Below, piece by piece: positions 8,204 to 19,897 of a DNA stretch of 64,000 nt (positions are counted from its first letter, which is position 1; each line of letters starts with the position of its first letter). Location: assembly GCA_015956445.1 (NCBI GenBank), contig WIUZ02000003.1, positions 62,001 to 126,000 on the forward strand, in the 5' to 3' direction. The notes beneath the pieces were generated by a model. That model saw nothing but the letters and a program-made list of their open reading frames with translations, had not been told where the DNA came from and did no database searches. Origin of the DNA: Thelephora terrestris. Taxonomy: Eukaryota; Basidiomycota; Agaricomycetes; Thelephorales; Thelephoraceae. Made by a program: the position numbers and the translations under genes.

Positions 8204-11200
8204 GTCCGTACGCTTAGTAGTCCGTTCGTAGCGTCGTGCGGATTCAACTCCGTCGACCAGTCGTCTTGTGTCTTCCGTCGTGGTCTGCTGCAATATCATC
8301 ATCGTGTGTCTGTCTTTCTGATGACGTGTGAGTCGTGATAAGAGAAATGATAAGATAGAAAGAAATGGGGGTAAGGAATGTGGGCGAAAGTTGGGTGTAA
8401 AAAGGTTTGAAAAAGGGTTGAAAATTCAGCACGCTGACACTTGCAAGCCAGCTTCCGCACCCAAGCCAATATTCGAGAGAACAGTGTCGAAGCGAGGTGG
8501 AATTCTCGTTCCCTTTTTTGTCCGCCGCTCGGGCTGGACATGAATCGAGTCCAAGGTGACACATTTGGCTAACGTTGTATCACCAGGGGCTGTAAACTTG
8601 AGTCTGTGGTAGACAGACACAGTTGTGAAGGGAAGGTTAGTGTGTAATATTTTACGTTCAAGCTGGCTCCTCGTAAGTGGTGGGCCGGAGTGTTGTACAA
8701 GGGCGGTGTAACGCTTGAGTGCCTCCCGAAAGAATGTTGCGCCGTACTTGCTGATGATGTCATTGAAGTTGACGGCCCGTACAGATGGTGATTTTGTCAT
8801 GGTCAGGGTTCCATTGTAGGTCATATCGGTTGACCGGAGCACGATCGTCGACTGAGGATTGCGACACCACTCGAGGTAACTTTCGTGCCGAAGAATTTTC
8901 TCCTTTCGCTGTAACCACGCCGTCATCTGTGCGTATTCATCGCGGTGGTTTGTTGCCCGGTAAGCGTCCTTTGCTAAGTCGATATGAAGACATTCTGTAT
9001 ACTCGGTATTGTAGTTATCCGTTGTCCCGAACGTTTTGATGGAGTGGACATAGTGGAGGAGGGAGTGTAGCTTTGGCAGGTTGAAATTATTCTGGATGCC
9101 AAGCTCAATAAAGATGTGCTTGTTCTCGTGGAATTTTTGAAGTGATTCGTGCAAGAGTTGGAGGGTTTTGGAGGTATGGAGGGGATATTGGGAAAGGTAG
9201 AGGAAGTCAAGAAGTGAGCGGATAGCACGAATGAGGGGTATTGGGGAGGTGCCATTTGGGAGCTTTAAGTCAACGACAAGTCCAAGGAGAATGCAGCACA
9301 TGTCAGCATGCTCTTTCCCAGTCACCCGTTAAAGGGATGTGATCCCCTTGGAGAATGATCTTATGTTGTGATTGGGTGGGAGGAATTTGCACCGAGCGTC
9401 AAGTTCTTTCTCCCCAAAGGCGGTTGTAACCCACAACATAAGGTGCTTCATTACTCCTTGGTAGAGTTGGTGGAGAACGTCAGGGGTGATTCCCAGATAA
9501 ATGTCTGAGTAGGGAAGGTCTTGCCAGAATGGGTGGACAATGGGCTTTATTCCGGCTTCAGAACAGGCAGCACTATACCCAGCGGGATCTGTCTCGAAGG
9601 TGTCCAGTGCCTCCAAGATTTCAGCGAGGTCTCGGTATTCATCGTCATCCTCCTTAAACTCCCCCAATTCTGGCTGCCTTGTAGGACATTTAGGACAGTC
9701 CCCAGTTTTGCACCCAGACGCAAGAACTTGCTCGGGATAATCCCCAACAAAACATGCAAAGATGGGGAAGGTGCGGCGGACAACACCATCACCGGTTGAC
9801 ATCTCAATCGGTCCAGTTTCAGCCAGCTGTTTCAGTGGTGCGAGAATTCGGGACATGCAATGATGAAAGAGGTTGGCAACCATTCGGCGACGAGAGGCAG
9901 TGCTTGAGACATGGTGCAGAGGAGTTGCCGGGAGGTAGCCAAGCAGAACGTGGGTCCGCCGCGATGGTTTTCGGCGAAGCTCCTTTGGGATATTTCCAAT
10001 CGTGAGATAAACCGGATAGGCCGACTTTGTGCCAAATGTAACGACTCGGGTCTTATCAGAAGAGATGAGAAGTGGGATTATTGTCACCCCACCAAACTCA
10101 TTCTCGAGTTCTACCTGTTCCATGAGGTTAACTGAGTTTTCTTCCACCAAAATTACACGAGTTATACCTGACGTGTCCACCACCATTTTCCAGTGTGCAT
10201 CTCAGAGTACATTTGAGTTTCCTTGTCTGGGCCAGTGAAGTGCCTTTCCAGCGCGTGTAATAAGAATTTTGCAAGTTCGGGATCTCCATAGAGGGCGCGA
10301 ACACATTGGAGGATATCGCGGTGATAAAATTCGTAGGTCTGACCCGCGAGTGTGACCTCTTCTCGGACGAATTCTGGAAGTCCGCTTGGAAGCCTCTGAT
10401 CGATGATGCGGTTGAGTTCGTTAGCACTTGAGTATGAGAGACCCAGTGCACTCGTAAGCTGTTCAGGAGATCAGTGTTAGGATCGCGGGAGTCGAAGATG
10501 CATGATAGATTAACGCACACCATCAATTCCTAAAAGCTCTGATAAAGCCGTAGAGCTTGGGCCTCGTAGTTTTGCCCAACGCGCGATCTCCCAATCAATG
10601 CGAGTTGAGAACGGCGCCCATTCACATGGGACGTCTTCTGCTTGAAGGTCCTGAGAATATCGTGTGTATGGAAGATGCTTGTTGTTTACCCCCACCATTT
10701 CTCCAGCTCTTCCACCGAATTTGACGACAAAAGGTTTTCCCTCTGATTCTTCGATCAGAGCATTCCGGTTGGCTAGTAGTTGCAATTAGCATAAATAATG
10801 TATTTTCGAAACCGAAATCACCTACCGGGTGGTGTTGCTGACTCTTGACGTGATTGGTGTGTGCCATTGTCATTTTCGGATGAATCTGTGTCGTCTTCGT
10901 CGTCGGACAAATCTGTGTCTTTGTCTGAGCCAACAATGATGGGAGGTGCCAGGCGGTCTGGGAGCGTCTCGAGCAATTCGTCGCAATTATTTGGCCCATC
11001 TGCATTGCGACCATCAGCCATGACCGACTGACTGGGCGGCGGATTCAAATTTTGGTCCGTTGGATGGAGATCCTGGTTCTCACAACCGATGTCCATCATC
11101 TCGGCATCAGGATGCGTGGTTTCGGACGCGATGTCTGTCATCTCAATGTCAAGGTATGTGGCTTCAGACATATTTGAGCGCCCGGGTACAGGAGGTGGAG

Positions 11201-11587
11201 GAGTGGCCGAACGTTTGGAGGTTAGGATGTTGTCATGAGGTGCTGTATTGGAGACCAGTGGAAATATGGAATTTCGAATATGCATGCAGCAGGGGTCACG
11301 AGAGAGTTTGAGGTGGTTTTTATAGCCACCTGGGCAGAAATATTGCCCACATCCATGGCATAGACGGTTTGCTTGTTGGTGCATTCTGGCGATGGTCAGG
11401 GGAAAGTGGTGGGAAAATATATCTGTGCTAGTCAAGAGAATCGTCTGAGAATAAATTTTTAGTCCCAGATTTTTTGGTCCCTGGCCCATGTGAGTGAGTA
11501 CCTTAAAACCGGCAGAAGCCACGTTTCCCACAAAACCCCCCTCTCCCCTCTCCCCTCCCCTATGCCACGAGAGCGGCAACCCGCCAA

Positions 11588-12505
11588 CACTGGGGACAAG
11601 GGCACAAATACCCAGTGGGTACACGCTGAACACATTGAGATTACAGTCAACAAGTGATCACAATGTGCCCAGTGGGGAAAATTTGAATACATTCAAAATG
11701 TGCCAGGCCATGTGAATCCAATGTGCCCACTGGGTACATTTTGATTGTGATCACAGTGTACTCAGCAACATGATCTCAATGTGCCCAGTGGGGACATTTT
11801 GATTGTGATCACAATGTACCCACCAATGTGATCTCAATGTGCCCAGTGAGCACATTTTAAATTCTTTCACAAAGTGCTCAGCAATGTGTTCACAATGTGC
11901 CCAGCTCATTACATGATGGTTTCTTTCACAATGTTGTCCACAATGTGTCCAGCATGTGCCTGAGCCACTCATTCAAACTTCTTTCACAAAGTATCCAGTG
12001 ATGTGTCCATAATGTCCCCAGGGGGTTCTTTTTGAAGTAATCACAATGTAATCACAATATTGTTCAATTTCACCATGTATTCTCAAAGAAATCATCATGT
12101 ATATGGCTGCACACATTCTGGACACATCACTGGATACTTTGTGAAAGAAGTTTGAATGAGTGGCTCAGGCGCATGCAGGACACATTGTGGACAACATTGT
12201 GAAAGAAACCATTATGTAATGAGCTGGGCACATTGTGAACACATTGCTGAGCACTTTGTGAAAGAATTTAAAATGTGCTCACTGGGCACATTGAGATCAC
12301 ATTGGTGGGTACATTGAGATCAAATTGCTGAGTACATTGTGATCACAATCAAAATGTGCCCAGTGGGCACATTGGATACACATGGCCTGGCACATTTTGA
12401 ATGTATTCAAATTTTCCCCACTGGGCACATTGTGATCACTTGTTGACTGTAATCTCAATGCGTTCAGCATGTACCCACTGGGTATTTGTGCCCTTGTCCC
12501 CAGTG
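11588..12505. mobile_element. CACTA-type MITE 1, near-palindromic foldback, TSD CAA
   Basis: Begins CACTGGGGACAAGGGCAC and ends with the inverse. The 3-bp duplication CAA is at 11,585-11,587 and 12,506-12,508. The two arms, each about 400 bp, are inverted copies rich in the palindromic motif GTGCCCAGTGGGCAC and in GTGATCAC. No open frame is meaningful here. It lies between the Plavaka 1 5' end and the DUF6532-like gene, possibly in the low-complexity N-terminal part of the latter. Confidence 0.85.
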
Positions 12506-14089
12506 CAAGCAACTTCCGCCAAACACAACCAAGTCCACCGCTTCCACCCGCAACACGAGAGCGTCAACCAAAGGGGTAGAACCCACTGGTGCAGAAGCCG
12601 GTAGCAGTAGCAGTACAACTGCGCATGTCCCTGTACTCACATAAATCTAGGGACTCAGAAGTGAAAGGCAAAGAACTCACAACCCGTGGACCAACCGGCA
12701 AAACGGCCGAATAGAAAGTCTTCGAAAGATAAAAACACGCGTCCTTTGGTCGATGCTCAAGAACCTGTGGAACCTACACCAGGAAAAAACACTGAGACCG
12801 TGGGACAAGGTAGTAGGTTCGACACTCCTCCACATATGCTCACCTTACTGAATTGTGTTGTTGCAGTTGTAGCGACAACACGTGCGTCGAAGGTGGCCGG
12901 GAGGAAGGTGCCAGTTAGACCCCCTTTTTCCTCCGATTCAGAGGACGGGGAGGAAGAGCCACAGAATCAAACTACTGATGGTTCGTGAACCCTACTACAG
13001 CTTCCACATTAGAGTCACTCACAGTCCCTAGGTGATGCCACATCACCGGTACCCAGCGAGGATGAGATGGACGAGGTTCTAAGTGCAACGCAACTGACCA
13101 AAGAGGTACGTGTTGGAGTTCCAGTTGGTCACCAGAAAAATCAGTAATGCCGTGATGATCTTGAAGTATCCTGTCACAGTCCCGAATGTGAGTAATTATT
13201 GACATATTTATATTTTGTATCTCACCAGTGGCTAGGGCGGAAAACGGGTTGAACGTCTCATCAGAGAGGTACGTTGAAACACGACCACACTCAACCAATC
13301 ACCAATTCTGACTGGCCTTTCAAATCAGATCCCAATCCCTGGCCCGTCGTTTCAACAACCCGACTACTCACTCGGCGAGAATATACCCGATCGCGGTGCA
13401 AAGTCAACTGTCCAGGACATCCATCCACCGGCCAATCACTTCCCTAACCCAACAGATCACAAACAATCCATTCCCAGTTGGCCAGCATTTACCGAGCTAG
13501 CTCAAGCTGAGGATGGGTCCTACAAACAGACCGGTTAAACCATCGAGATAAATAACTGCTTGAGCACGGCAGTCAAGCGGGCAAATGCTAACCTCGTTCT
13601 GAATGATTCATTTCCAGACACTGAAGACCAAGAGCAGTGGCTATCAGATGCCCTCAGGTTTGCGCTTTCTGCAGGGAACCAGAGCCACGTCATCAACATG
13701 GTCGGCGAACGAGCAAGAGTGGACATCAAATATTTCAATTGCCTATTGTCAATGGTAACCGAATCGAAGCTTCCGGTTCAACCCGTCCCGCGCTCTCACG
13801 CTAACAACGGTTGGCCGACAGATTCGAAATCGTTGGAGCGGCTACCGCCAATCCGCGTTGAACGTGGCGAGGGATCTTGTCTGTCCAAAAGAAAAACCCT
13901 CCGAGAGGAAGTCAAAGGCAAAGGCAAAGAAGGATGCCCGGAAGTCCCTTTACAAGTTAACAGGTTCAGACGCTGAAAAGGCTGTAGCTGCAGCGAAGCT
14001 CTTGGACTGCGACGCCTTTCATTTTGCGAGGACAAACACGGTGAGTTGGTCCATTGATTCTGACGCTGTCGGACCCCTGGATTAATCAT

Positions 14090-15430
14090 GATTTATTTAC
14101 GATTTTTTTTGCACAATAAATAGTGTACTTACCGCCCAAGGAAGAATATTCTATGGATAAAAGAATTATTTATTCATTTGATAAGATAAGGACAAGATAG
14201 ATAGGATAAGAGATAAGATAAGCCTGGAAATTCATGGAAAATCATAGAATTCCTTGGAGCCTACTGGAAAACACTGGAACATATTAGAAGGTAACGGAAC
14301 ATTCTAGAAGATGACGGAATGTCACAGATGTGACCGTTTGTCACCCAAAGGAACCAGACGGAAAGCCATGGAATATGATGGAATGTTATAGAACAATGTG
14401 GAATGCGTCGGAATGTCCTGGAACATTCTCCTGTAAATTAGTATATATAGACCTCAACCACACTTCTAAGGGACAAGTAGTTCACCCCACCAGGACAGCA
14501 GTTCACCTATTGCTCAGGGAGAATCACCAACAGCTCAGTCTCCACCTAGACTGAGACTCTCTTTGCTAGTTTTCCCCACAACTTTGCATCTACCCTCTAC
14601 CCCTTAGGACTGATTGGTTGAGTGATTTTGAGTAATCACATACCATTTTCAGCCTCACCCTCTGTGTGAAGAAGCACTAAGTCAGAAGTATTGAATAAGC
14701 CTAGCACATTTGTGACATCGGAGTTTTTGGTGTCTGTATTACTGAAGTCTGATACTTTAGGCAGATAGCCCTCCACCTCAGAAGAGTGATTGTCTAGGTG
14801 ACAGCCAGATTTAGCAAGTACTGCAAAGGTTTACGACATATTCTACGACATACCGTTTTATCTCAAGTTTATTTGAAGTTATATTTGTTTGACATACTAA
14901 GCATCATCTGTAGCAAGCTTAAGGTATCTGATATACCTCTATAAGTTCTACGACATATCTTGTCACTTTTACGACATATCAAGCACAGCCTCAGGTGTAA
15001 GCGTACACCTTCCTTATTTGGTTTAGCCTCACGACACAGCCTCAACACAGCCTTAGATATAACCTAAGCACAGGACTATTACACAGCCTCACGCACAGCC
15101 TCAAGGCCCATTCTTGAGTCAGAAACTCCATTCCCATCAGAACACAGATTCCCACGGTCAAGTTAGGTGTCTAATTAGAGTGGACAGAGCCCCTGAGTGA
15201 TAATATTACTGATTCCCTGGAATAATTACTGAGGGACACACTTCCAAGTAGATCCCCAGCGAACTCATCAGGACCAAGAGCCGGAAAGAGGAACCCCGCT
15301 CTACCCTGTGGAGTTGTTAGTCGAGTTCTTTGACTAATCAACCAGCCTGCTTGGTTTCTATACACTAGTCTCTAAGCAAACCAAAGGGTGTTAGTTATCT
15401 TCTGTATAGAAAATAACACTACACTCCCCA
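14090..15430 (+). mobile_element. LTR plus leader remnant, Ty3/Gypsy-like
   Basis: Inserted in the DUF6532-like gene. The left part has an A/T-rich start, repeated GGAA/TTCC motifs, a TATATATA box near 14,445 and a pyrimidine-rich leader, as in the U3-R region of a fungal LTR. The segment at about 15,250-15,350 matches 49,826-49,950, which follows another LTR-like element, so it is probably an internal leader. No polyprotein remains. Borders are approximate and no target duplication was identified. Old and incomplete. Confidence 0.45.
14296..14310 (+). promoter_or_regulatory. Perfect three-unit heat-shock element in the LTR
   Basis: GGAACATTCTAGAAG fits the HSF consensus nGAAnnTTCnnGAAn exactly. 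It lies about 135 bp upstream of the TATA box among further GGAA/TTC half-sites (14,226-14,430). HSF binding is inferred. Confidence 0.5.
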
Positions 15431-16645
15431 CAAACCCGACAACGCCCGAGATTCTCAGTCGCATCTCGGCTTGCGGATCACAGGATGAGCCTGATGCCAG
15501 GGCACCATATCAGCACCAAGCAATGCTCGTCATGCTTGGGTACTTCTTTAAATGCGACAAGTCCCTCAAGGATCGTGTTCCGACCGGGGAGCATGGGCCA
15601 GAGGTCCCCATACCAATGGTGGCATTGGCAACAACATTGGTAAGTCTCGTGTTGACAACGACATTCAGGTCCCGGCTAAAGCAATGAAATTGGCAGCTCG
15701 AAGTCGCGCTTACAGAGGTTGCGGAAGGGGATCGGATGCGATTCTCCGAGGAAATGCAACAAGAGTGTTACTTCGGACACCTCAACTCGTTCGAGCAAGT
15801 TAAATTGTCGAAGAATGGCAATGCCAAGCTTGCGCGGTTGCTGTCCACTGTCTACGAGGGAACGATGTAGGTTACTTCTATCAAACCTCACGTTTGGATT
15901 ACTGAAGTCCGTTCGCATAGGAAAGAATCATTGTCCAAGGGGTCAGGTGGTGCTGCCCCAAGCATTTCAACGAGACCCACCTACGTGAACGCGGATCTCC
16001 TGCTGGCTTGACCCCTGTTGTGTCATCCTTCGGACAAAGTGCCTGTGGCAGTATCTCATACAAATAATCCACTCTGAGACTTCGAATACCCCCCAAATAT
16101 AATGATTTGCAAAGACAGCTCTATACCTAACAACGAGTGAACTATTTGCGCCTATGGCCGTCGAACAAGCCACTATCACTGGGGGCAAGGGGTCAAATAC
16201 CCAGTGGGTACATGCTGAATACATTATGATCACAGTCAACAAGTGATCACAATGTGCCCAGTGGGGAAAATTTGAATACATTCAAAATGTACCTGGCCAT
16301 GTGAATCCAATGTGCCCAGTGGGCACATTTTGATTGTGATCGCAATGTACCCATCAATGTGATCTCAATGTACCCACTGGGGACATTTTGATTGTGATCA
16401 GAATGTGCCCAGCTCATTACATGATGGTTTCTTTCACAATGTTGTCCACAATGTGTCCAGCATGTGCCTGAGCCACTCATTCAAACTTCTTTCACAAAGT
16501 ATCCAGTGATGTGTCCATAATGTCCCCAGGGGGTTCTTTTTGAAGTAATCACAATGTAATCACAATATTGTTCAATTTCACCATGTATTCTCAAAGAAAT
16601 CACTATGTATATGGCTGTACACATTCTAGACACATCACTGAATAC

Positions 16646-19030
16646 TGTCAGGCCGACGTGACCTTCTGCAGTCAATAGCACTCTTGCTATCCAAACCTAT
16701 CGTATGTAGAGGTCAAACACACAGTTATCACTCTAATACAAACCCAGGGATATAAGAAGTCTCTTCACAGACTAGATTAGAGGAAGGAGAAAGAAGGAGA
16801 CAAGGGTCGTCAAACACTCTTGCTCTTAGCACACAGCAGAGAGGTCACGGAGAGTCTGATGATAACAAATCTAAGGAGTACAGGCTAAACTACTCTGAGT
16901 ATATATACTACTTAGATTTGTGACGTGACTGTGACTAATAACAGTCCTATGGATACATACACAGACAAACATGGTCCGTGCGCAGCACTGCATGGTCTGT
17001 GCTTTACGTGGTGACTAATGCTACAAATTATCAGCTGATAAACGAAAGTGTGGCGGCCAATAGCAATTTGAGAGCATTACAAAGCAATTACAAAGCATGA
17101 CGTATCATGGGAATAGTCCAGAACCATGACGCGTCTATGACATAGCGTGAGAACGAATGTGGGAATGGCTGACTAACAGCCAATAGCAAAAGGGGAGCAT
17201 ATGACTAAAGATAGGGGCATATGATGTCATGTGGGTCATGTGCAGTAAACAATAGAAAGAATGACTCAGCTCCTGAGTCGTGGAAGGGGCGTGGCGTTTG
17301 GTATATAACCAAAGGAGGTTGGATGACTGGGTCTCTCAACAAACCCGCCTTTGTTACACAGCCATGCCACGAGTCAACTACCGCTCTGTCTCCCACCGCC
17401 TCACTCCCTCTCCTGTCCAGGAGAACAACTTCAATTACGACCGACATCCTCACGCTCGTGGGGATCGTTCCCGTCCATATCCTTCCTTAGGGAATGTTAT
17501 GGACCGTTCCGCCACCGCCGACCCTGATGATGGGTTTACCGACATAGGTGGGGGGTCTGGTTGCGCATTCCGATTTAGGAAAGCGAACTAACTTCCTTTA
17601 GGATTTAGAGATTTCGTCCAGGCTTCTCGCAGGGTGTCTCGGCGCAAGTTGGCGCGGATCGAGACTAACCCGTATGCGTCGGAGCTCCTTTCTCGTGGAG
17701 TCGATGTCACTCACGAACCAATGGAGACCCTTGGTTCAATCCTCGACACCAGCGTTACTCACACGAATAACGTTGGTACGATGTTGATGGATGAGTTGGC
17801 TTATGCCCAGACTCGAATTGACACGAGGAAAGATGAGACGAAGAAGCTGGAAGAATGGAAGGAGTCGATGCAAGACGTTATTCACGGTCAGGAGGATTCG
17901 ATCGTTCGGCAGTCGGCCGATATCGATCTATTGAAGGGAGAGTTGACCACTCTCAAGGACTTGGTTCGAGCTCTGGTCGCCAAGACTGGAAGTTTGGAGG
18001 ACGACAAGGTAAGGGGTAGGGGTTGAAGATTTTTGATGTCTTCTAACCCTATTCCTTTAGGTTCGCCTTAATCGTCGTGTCTCGGAGTTGACCGGAGAAG
18101 TCCGGGATCTCCAGAGGAGATGCAATGAGTCGGGGGTCCGAGTGGAAGAAGAGGAGCCGATGATTCCGGAGCGGGCCGAGTCGCCGCCTGCTCGTTTCGT
18201 AGTCCCGGTTGAGGGTCGGTTGGTCCCGATCGATGATGAAGTCATTGAGATTGGGAGCGACGAGTTCTACGAGAACTTGGGAGTAGTCCGTCGTGATACT
18301 CCTCGTCCGGGTAGGACTCCTCTTATCACCATTACCGACTACACTCAACCTCGAGGCCGTTGGCCAGTTCAGGACTTCGATCCGTATGCCGAGATTGCTC
18401 CTGATTCGGAGCCGAACTCGGATACTGAGGACGATCTTCCAAATTACGAGGACTTGTCCGATGTGGATCCGAACGAGATCCGGCAGGCGAACTGGGCGAA
18501 TGAGGAATTGGTCAGGGCGGCTTTGGAGCAGGTGCAGAGGATTCGTAGGGATCTTGATTAGATTTCTCTATTAGATAATCCTCTTGTGTGCTCATTGGAA
18601 TTAATCTTCTTTCTTTGTCTATTGCGCGTGATCCATGGTCGTTAAGCATAATGGTTTTCGTAAGTCCAATCCAAGGGTCAGATTAATAAGCCGGTTAACT
18701 TCTGCGAGAGGTTAACGCGCGACACTTATTAATACATCCCTTGTTGTCGGTAGCCTGAATATCTACTAGTCTTCAGGAGGCAACGGAGGGCCAGGTAGGG
18801 GGGATCTTGATAAAGGTCCGCCGGTACATGTTCACGTATTATACCTCGGGTCTTCTGGGGTATTTTGACTAGTAGCACGTTCCACGTATTGGACTTTGAA
18901 TCGTTAATCATAGGGCATGTTGCATAATAAACAGTTTACCGCCATGTTTAGGGCAGGGCACCACTGACATAGTGGTGATGAGGCGTTTGAAAGAAGGAAA
19001 TAAAAGGGGGTAAACGGCGAAATCATCACA
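16646..19030 (+). mobile_element. LTR-like element B with 5-bp TSD, inserted in MITE 3
   Basis: Starts TGTCAGGCC and ends ATCACA. Flanked by AATAC (16,641-16,645) and GATAC (19,031-19,035), a 5-bp duplication with one mismatch. The intact MITE 1 supplies the uninterrupted reference. It has a TATATATA box near 16,898, a second TATATAA near 17,303, and a coding region from about 17,363 to 18,561. Same architecture as elements A and C but diverged in sequence. No terminal direct repeats are visible within it. Confidence 0.65.
17363..18561 (+). other. Coiled-coil coding region of LTR-like element B
   Basis: Three open segments on the plus strand. The middle one (17,634-18,010) is a long charged helix with heptads (ETKKLEEWKESMQD) and the last (18,061-18,561) is acidic. 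The segments are bounded by GT and AG signals with 50-60-nt gaps. No enzymatic motif. Confidence 0.45.
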
Positions 19031-19441
19031 GATACTTTGTGAAAGAAGTTTGAATGAGTGGCTCAGGCACATGCTGGACACATTGTGGACAACATTGTGA
19101 AAGAAACCATCATGTAATGAGCTGGGTACATTGTGAACACATCGCTGAGCACTTTGTGAAAGAATTTAAAATGTGCTCACTGGGCACATTGAGATCACAT
19201 TGGTGGGTACATTGTGATTGCAATCAAAATGTCCCTACTGGGCACATTGAGATCACATTGCTGAGTACATTGTGATCACAATCAAAATGTGCCCAGTGGG
19301 CACATTGGATACACATGGCCTGGCACATTTTGAATGTATTCAAATTTTCCCCACTGGGCACATTGTGATCACTTGTTGACTGTAATCTCAATGTGTTCAG
19401 CATGTACCCACTGGATATTTGTCCCCTTGTCCCCAGTGTAT

Positions 19442-19890
19442 TCTGACATCACCTAGATTCTAAGTGGGATTGTAATGGGTTACAATGATCGCCGGTACTA
19501 TAACAACGTGCCGGAGTTATAACTATCTTGTTTTTAATTACAACAATGGCAACACATTAAAATGATGTTGTTGCCTTTAAAATGCCACATAGGGATAATT
19601 ATACATCACAGGAACTGCAATAAAGCATGACAATTGTAATAAAGTGCCCCAACTCTCAATCCGGTCCTGTATGATAGTTTGGGGTAGCGATTACAACTAC
19701 CGCACGGCAACACAATCGTGCAGTTCAATTCTAATGTTATCGGATTTTTATAATCACACTAAGGAACTGTAATCCTTGCAATCGGTTTGGAATATGTTAA
19801 ATCGAATAATATTGAAGCTAAAGCATAAAAGAACAGTTTGTATATGGTAATATCCTGAATAATCTAAACCATAAGCAGGTCCCATGGGTG
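19442..19890. other. A/T-rich segment without a gene
   Basis: About 450 bp of A/T-rich sequence with recurring GATTACAAC, TTACAACAA and TTATAATC-like words, lying just beyond the DUF6698 gene end. Its composition and motifs resemble 36,130-36,600. It may be a subterminal region of a large element. Confidence 0.35.
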
Positions 19891-19897
19891 CCACTTG

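Larger units (their letters stand above)
5072..8439 (+). mobile_element. LTR-like element A with 5-bp TSD, inserted in Plavaka 1
   Basis: Begins TGTCAG and ends CTGACA, flanked by the perfect 5-bp duplication CTTGC (5,067-5,071 and 8,440-8,444). These are the boundary features of an LTR or solo LTR. It has a TATA region near 5,540 (TATATATAG) and a coding region at about 5,986-8,203 with coiled-coil and acidic segments. No direct terminal repeats were found within it, so it may be a long solo LTR carrying its own gene. It is clearly similar along its length to the element at 46,948-49,817. Without the nested MITE and its duplication it is about 2,864 bp, against 2,870 bp for that relative. 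It is broken by at least the MITE insertion. Confidence 0.7.
4688..11384 (-). pseudogene. Plavaka (CACTA-type) transposase 1, interrupted
   Basis: A spliced transposase gene on the minus strand. The first exon (from the ATG at 11,384) encodes a C2H2-like finger (CHGCGQYF...H) and an acidic linker, and ends at a GTAGGT donor near 10,825. Further exons lie at about 10,785-10,515 and 10,460-10,193, and then the core from about 10,115. The core carries hallmark Plavaka segments: GKWWWTRQ, LLISSDKTRV, AYPVYLTIGN, DVLHQLYQGV and, near 9,035, FGTTDNYNTE. The C-terminus (YRVGQVRVVF, AYVEWFTKF, HLFPKFGP) is at 5,020-4,690. The gene is cut by the LTR-like element at 5,072-8,439. There is one in-frame TAA at about 9,329, between KGITSL and RVTGKEH. 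Outer CACTA termini were not identified with certainty. Defunct as it stands. Confidence 0.8.
12510..15870 (+). pseudogene. DUF6532-like gene, split by an LTR remnant
   Basis: A spliced plus-strand gene. The 5' part (12,510-13,000) encodes a low-complexity Ser/Thr/Pro and acidic region. The segment at 13,560-14,040 encodes a helical domain (SFPDTEDQEQW, then a Lys-rich stretch and AFHFARTNT) followed by a GTGAGT donor. After the interruption, 15,440-15,650 encodes LGYFFKCDKSLKDRV and VPIPMVALATTL, and 15,690-15,870 encodes EVAEGDRMRF and FGHLNSFEQVKLSK, ending at TAG (15,868-15,870). The pattern resembles DUF6532-type proteins multiplied in agaricomycete genomes, whose role is unknown. The exact start is unclear. 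The family match is from memory of its motifs. Confidence 0.5.
16177..19438. mobile_element. CACTA-type MITE 3, TSD TAT, split by element B
   Basis: Left terminus CACTGGGGGCAAGGGG at 16,177, right terminus ending CCCCAGTG at 19,438, and 3-bp duplication TAT at 16,174-16,176 and 19,439-19,441. The left arm (16,177-16,645) and right arm (19,031-19,438) are close copies of the arms of MITE 1, though the left arm lacks one internal segment. The arms are separated by a 2.4-kb LTR-like element inserted in the central part. Confidence 0.85.

Noticed and set aside
5072-8439. Element A as a cut-and-paste DNA transposon with TGTCAG/CTGACA inverted ends
   Set aside because: The inverted match stops after six bases, the duplication is 5 bp, no transposase motif is present, and the TG...CA ends fit an LTR better. 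Not fully excluded.
11494-12604. Several 65-80-residue frames rich in His, Cys and Trp (motifs such as WAHCDH)
   Set aside because: They are translations of the palindromic MITE arms and recur in every copy on both strands.
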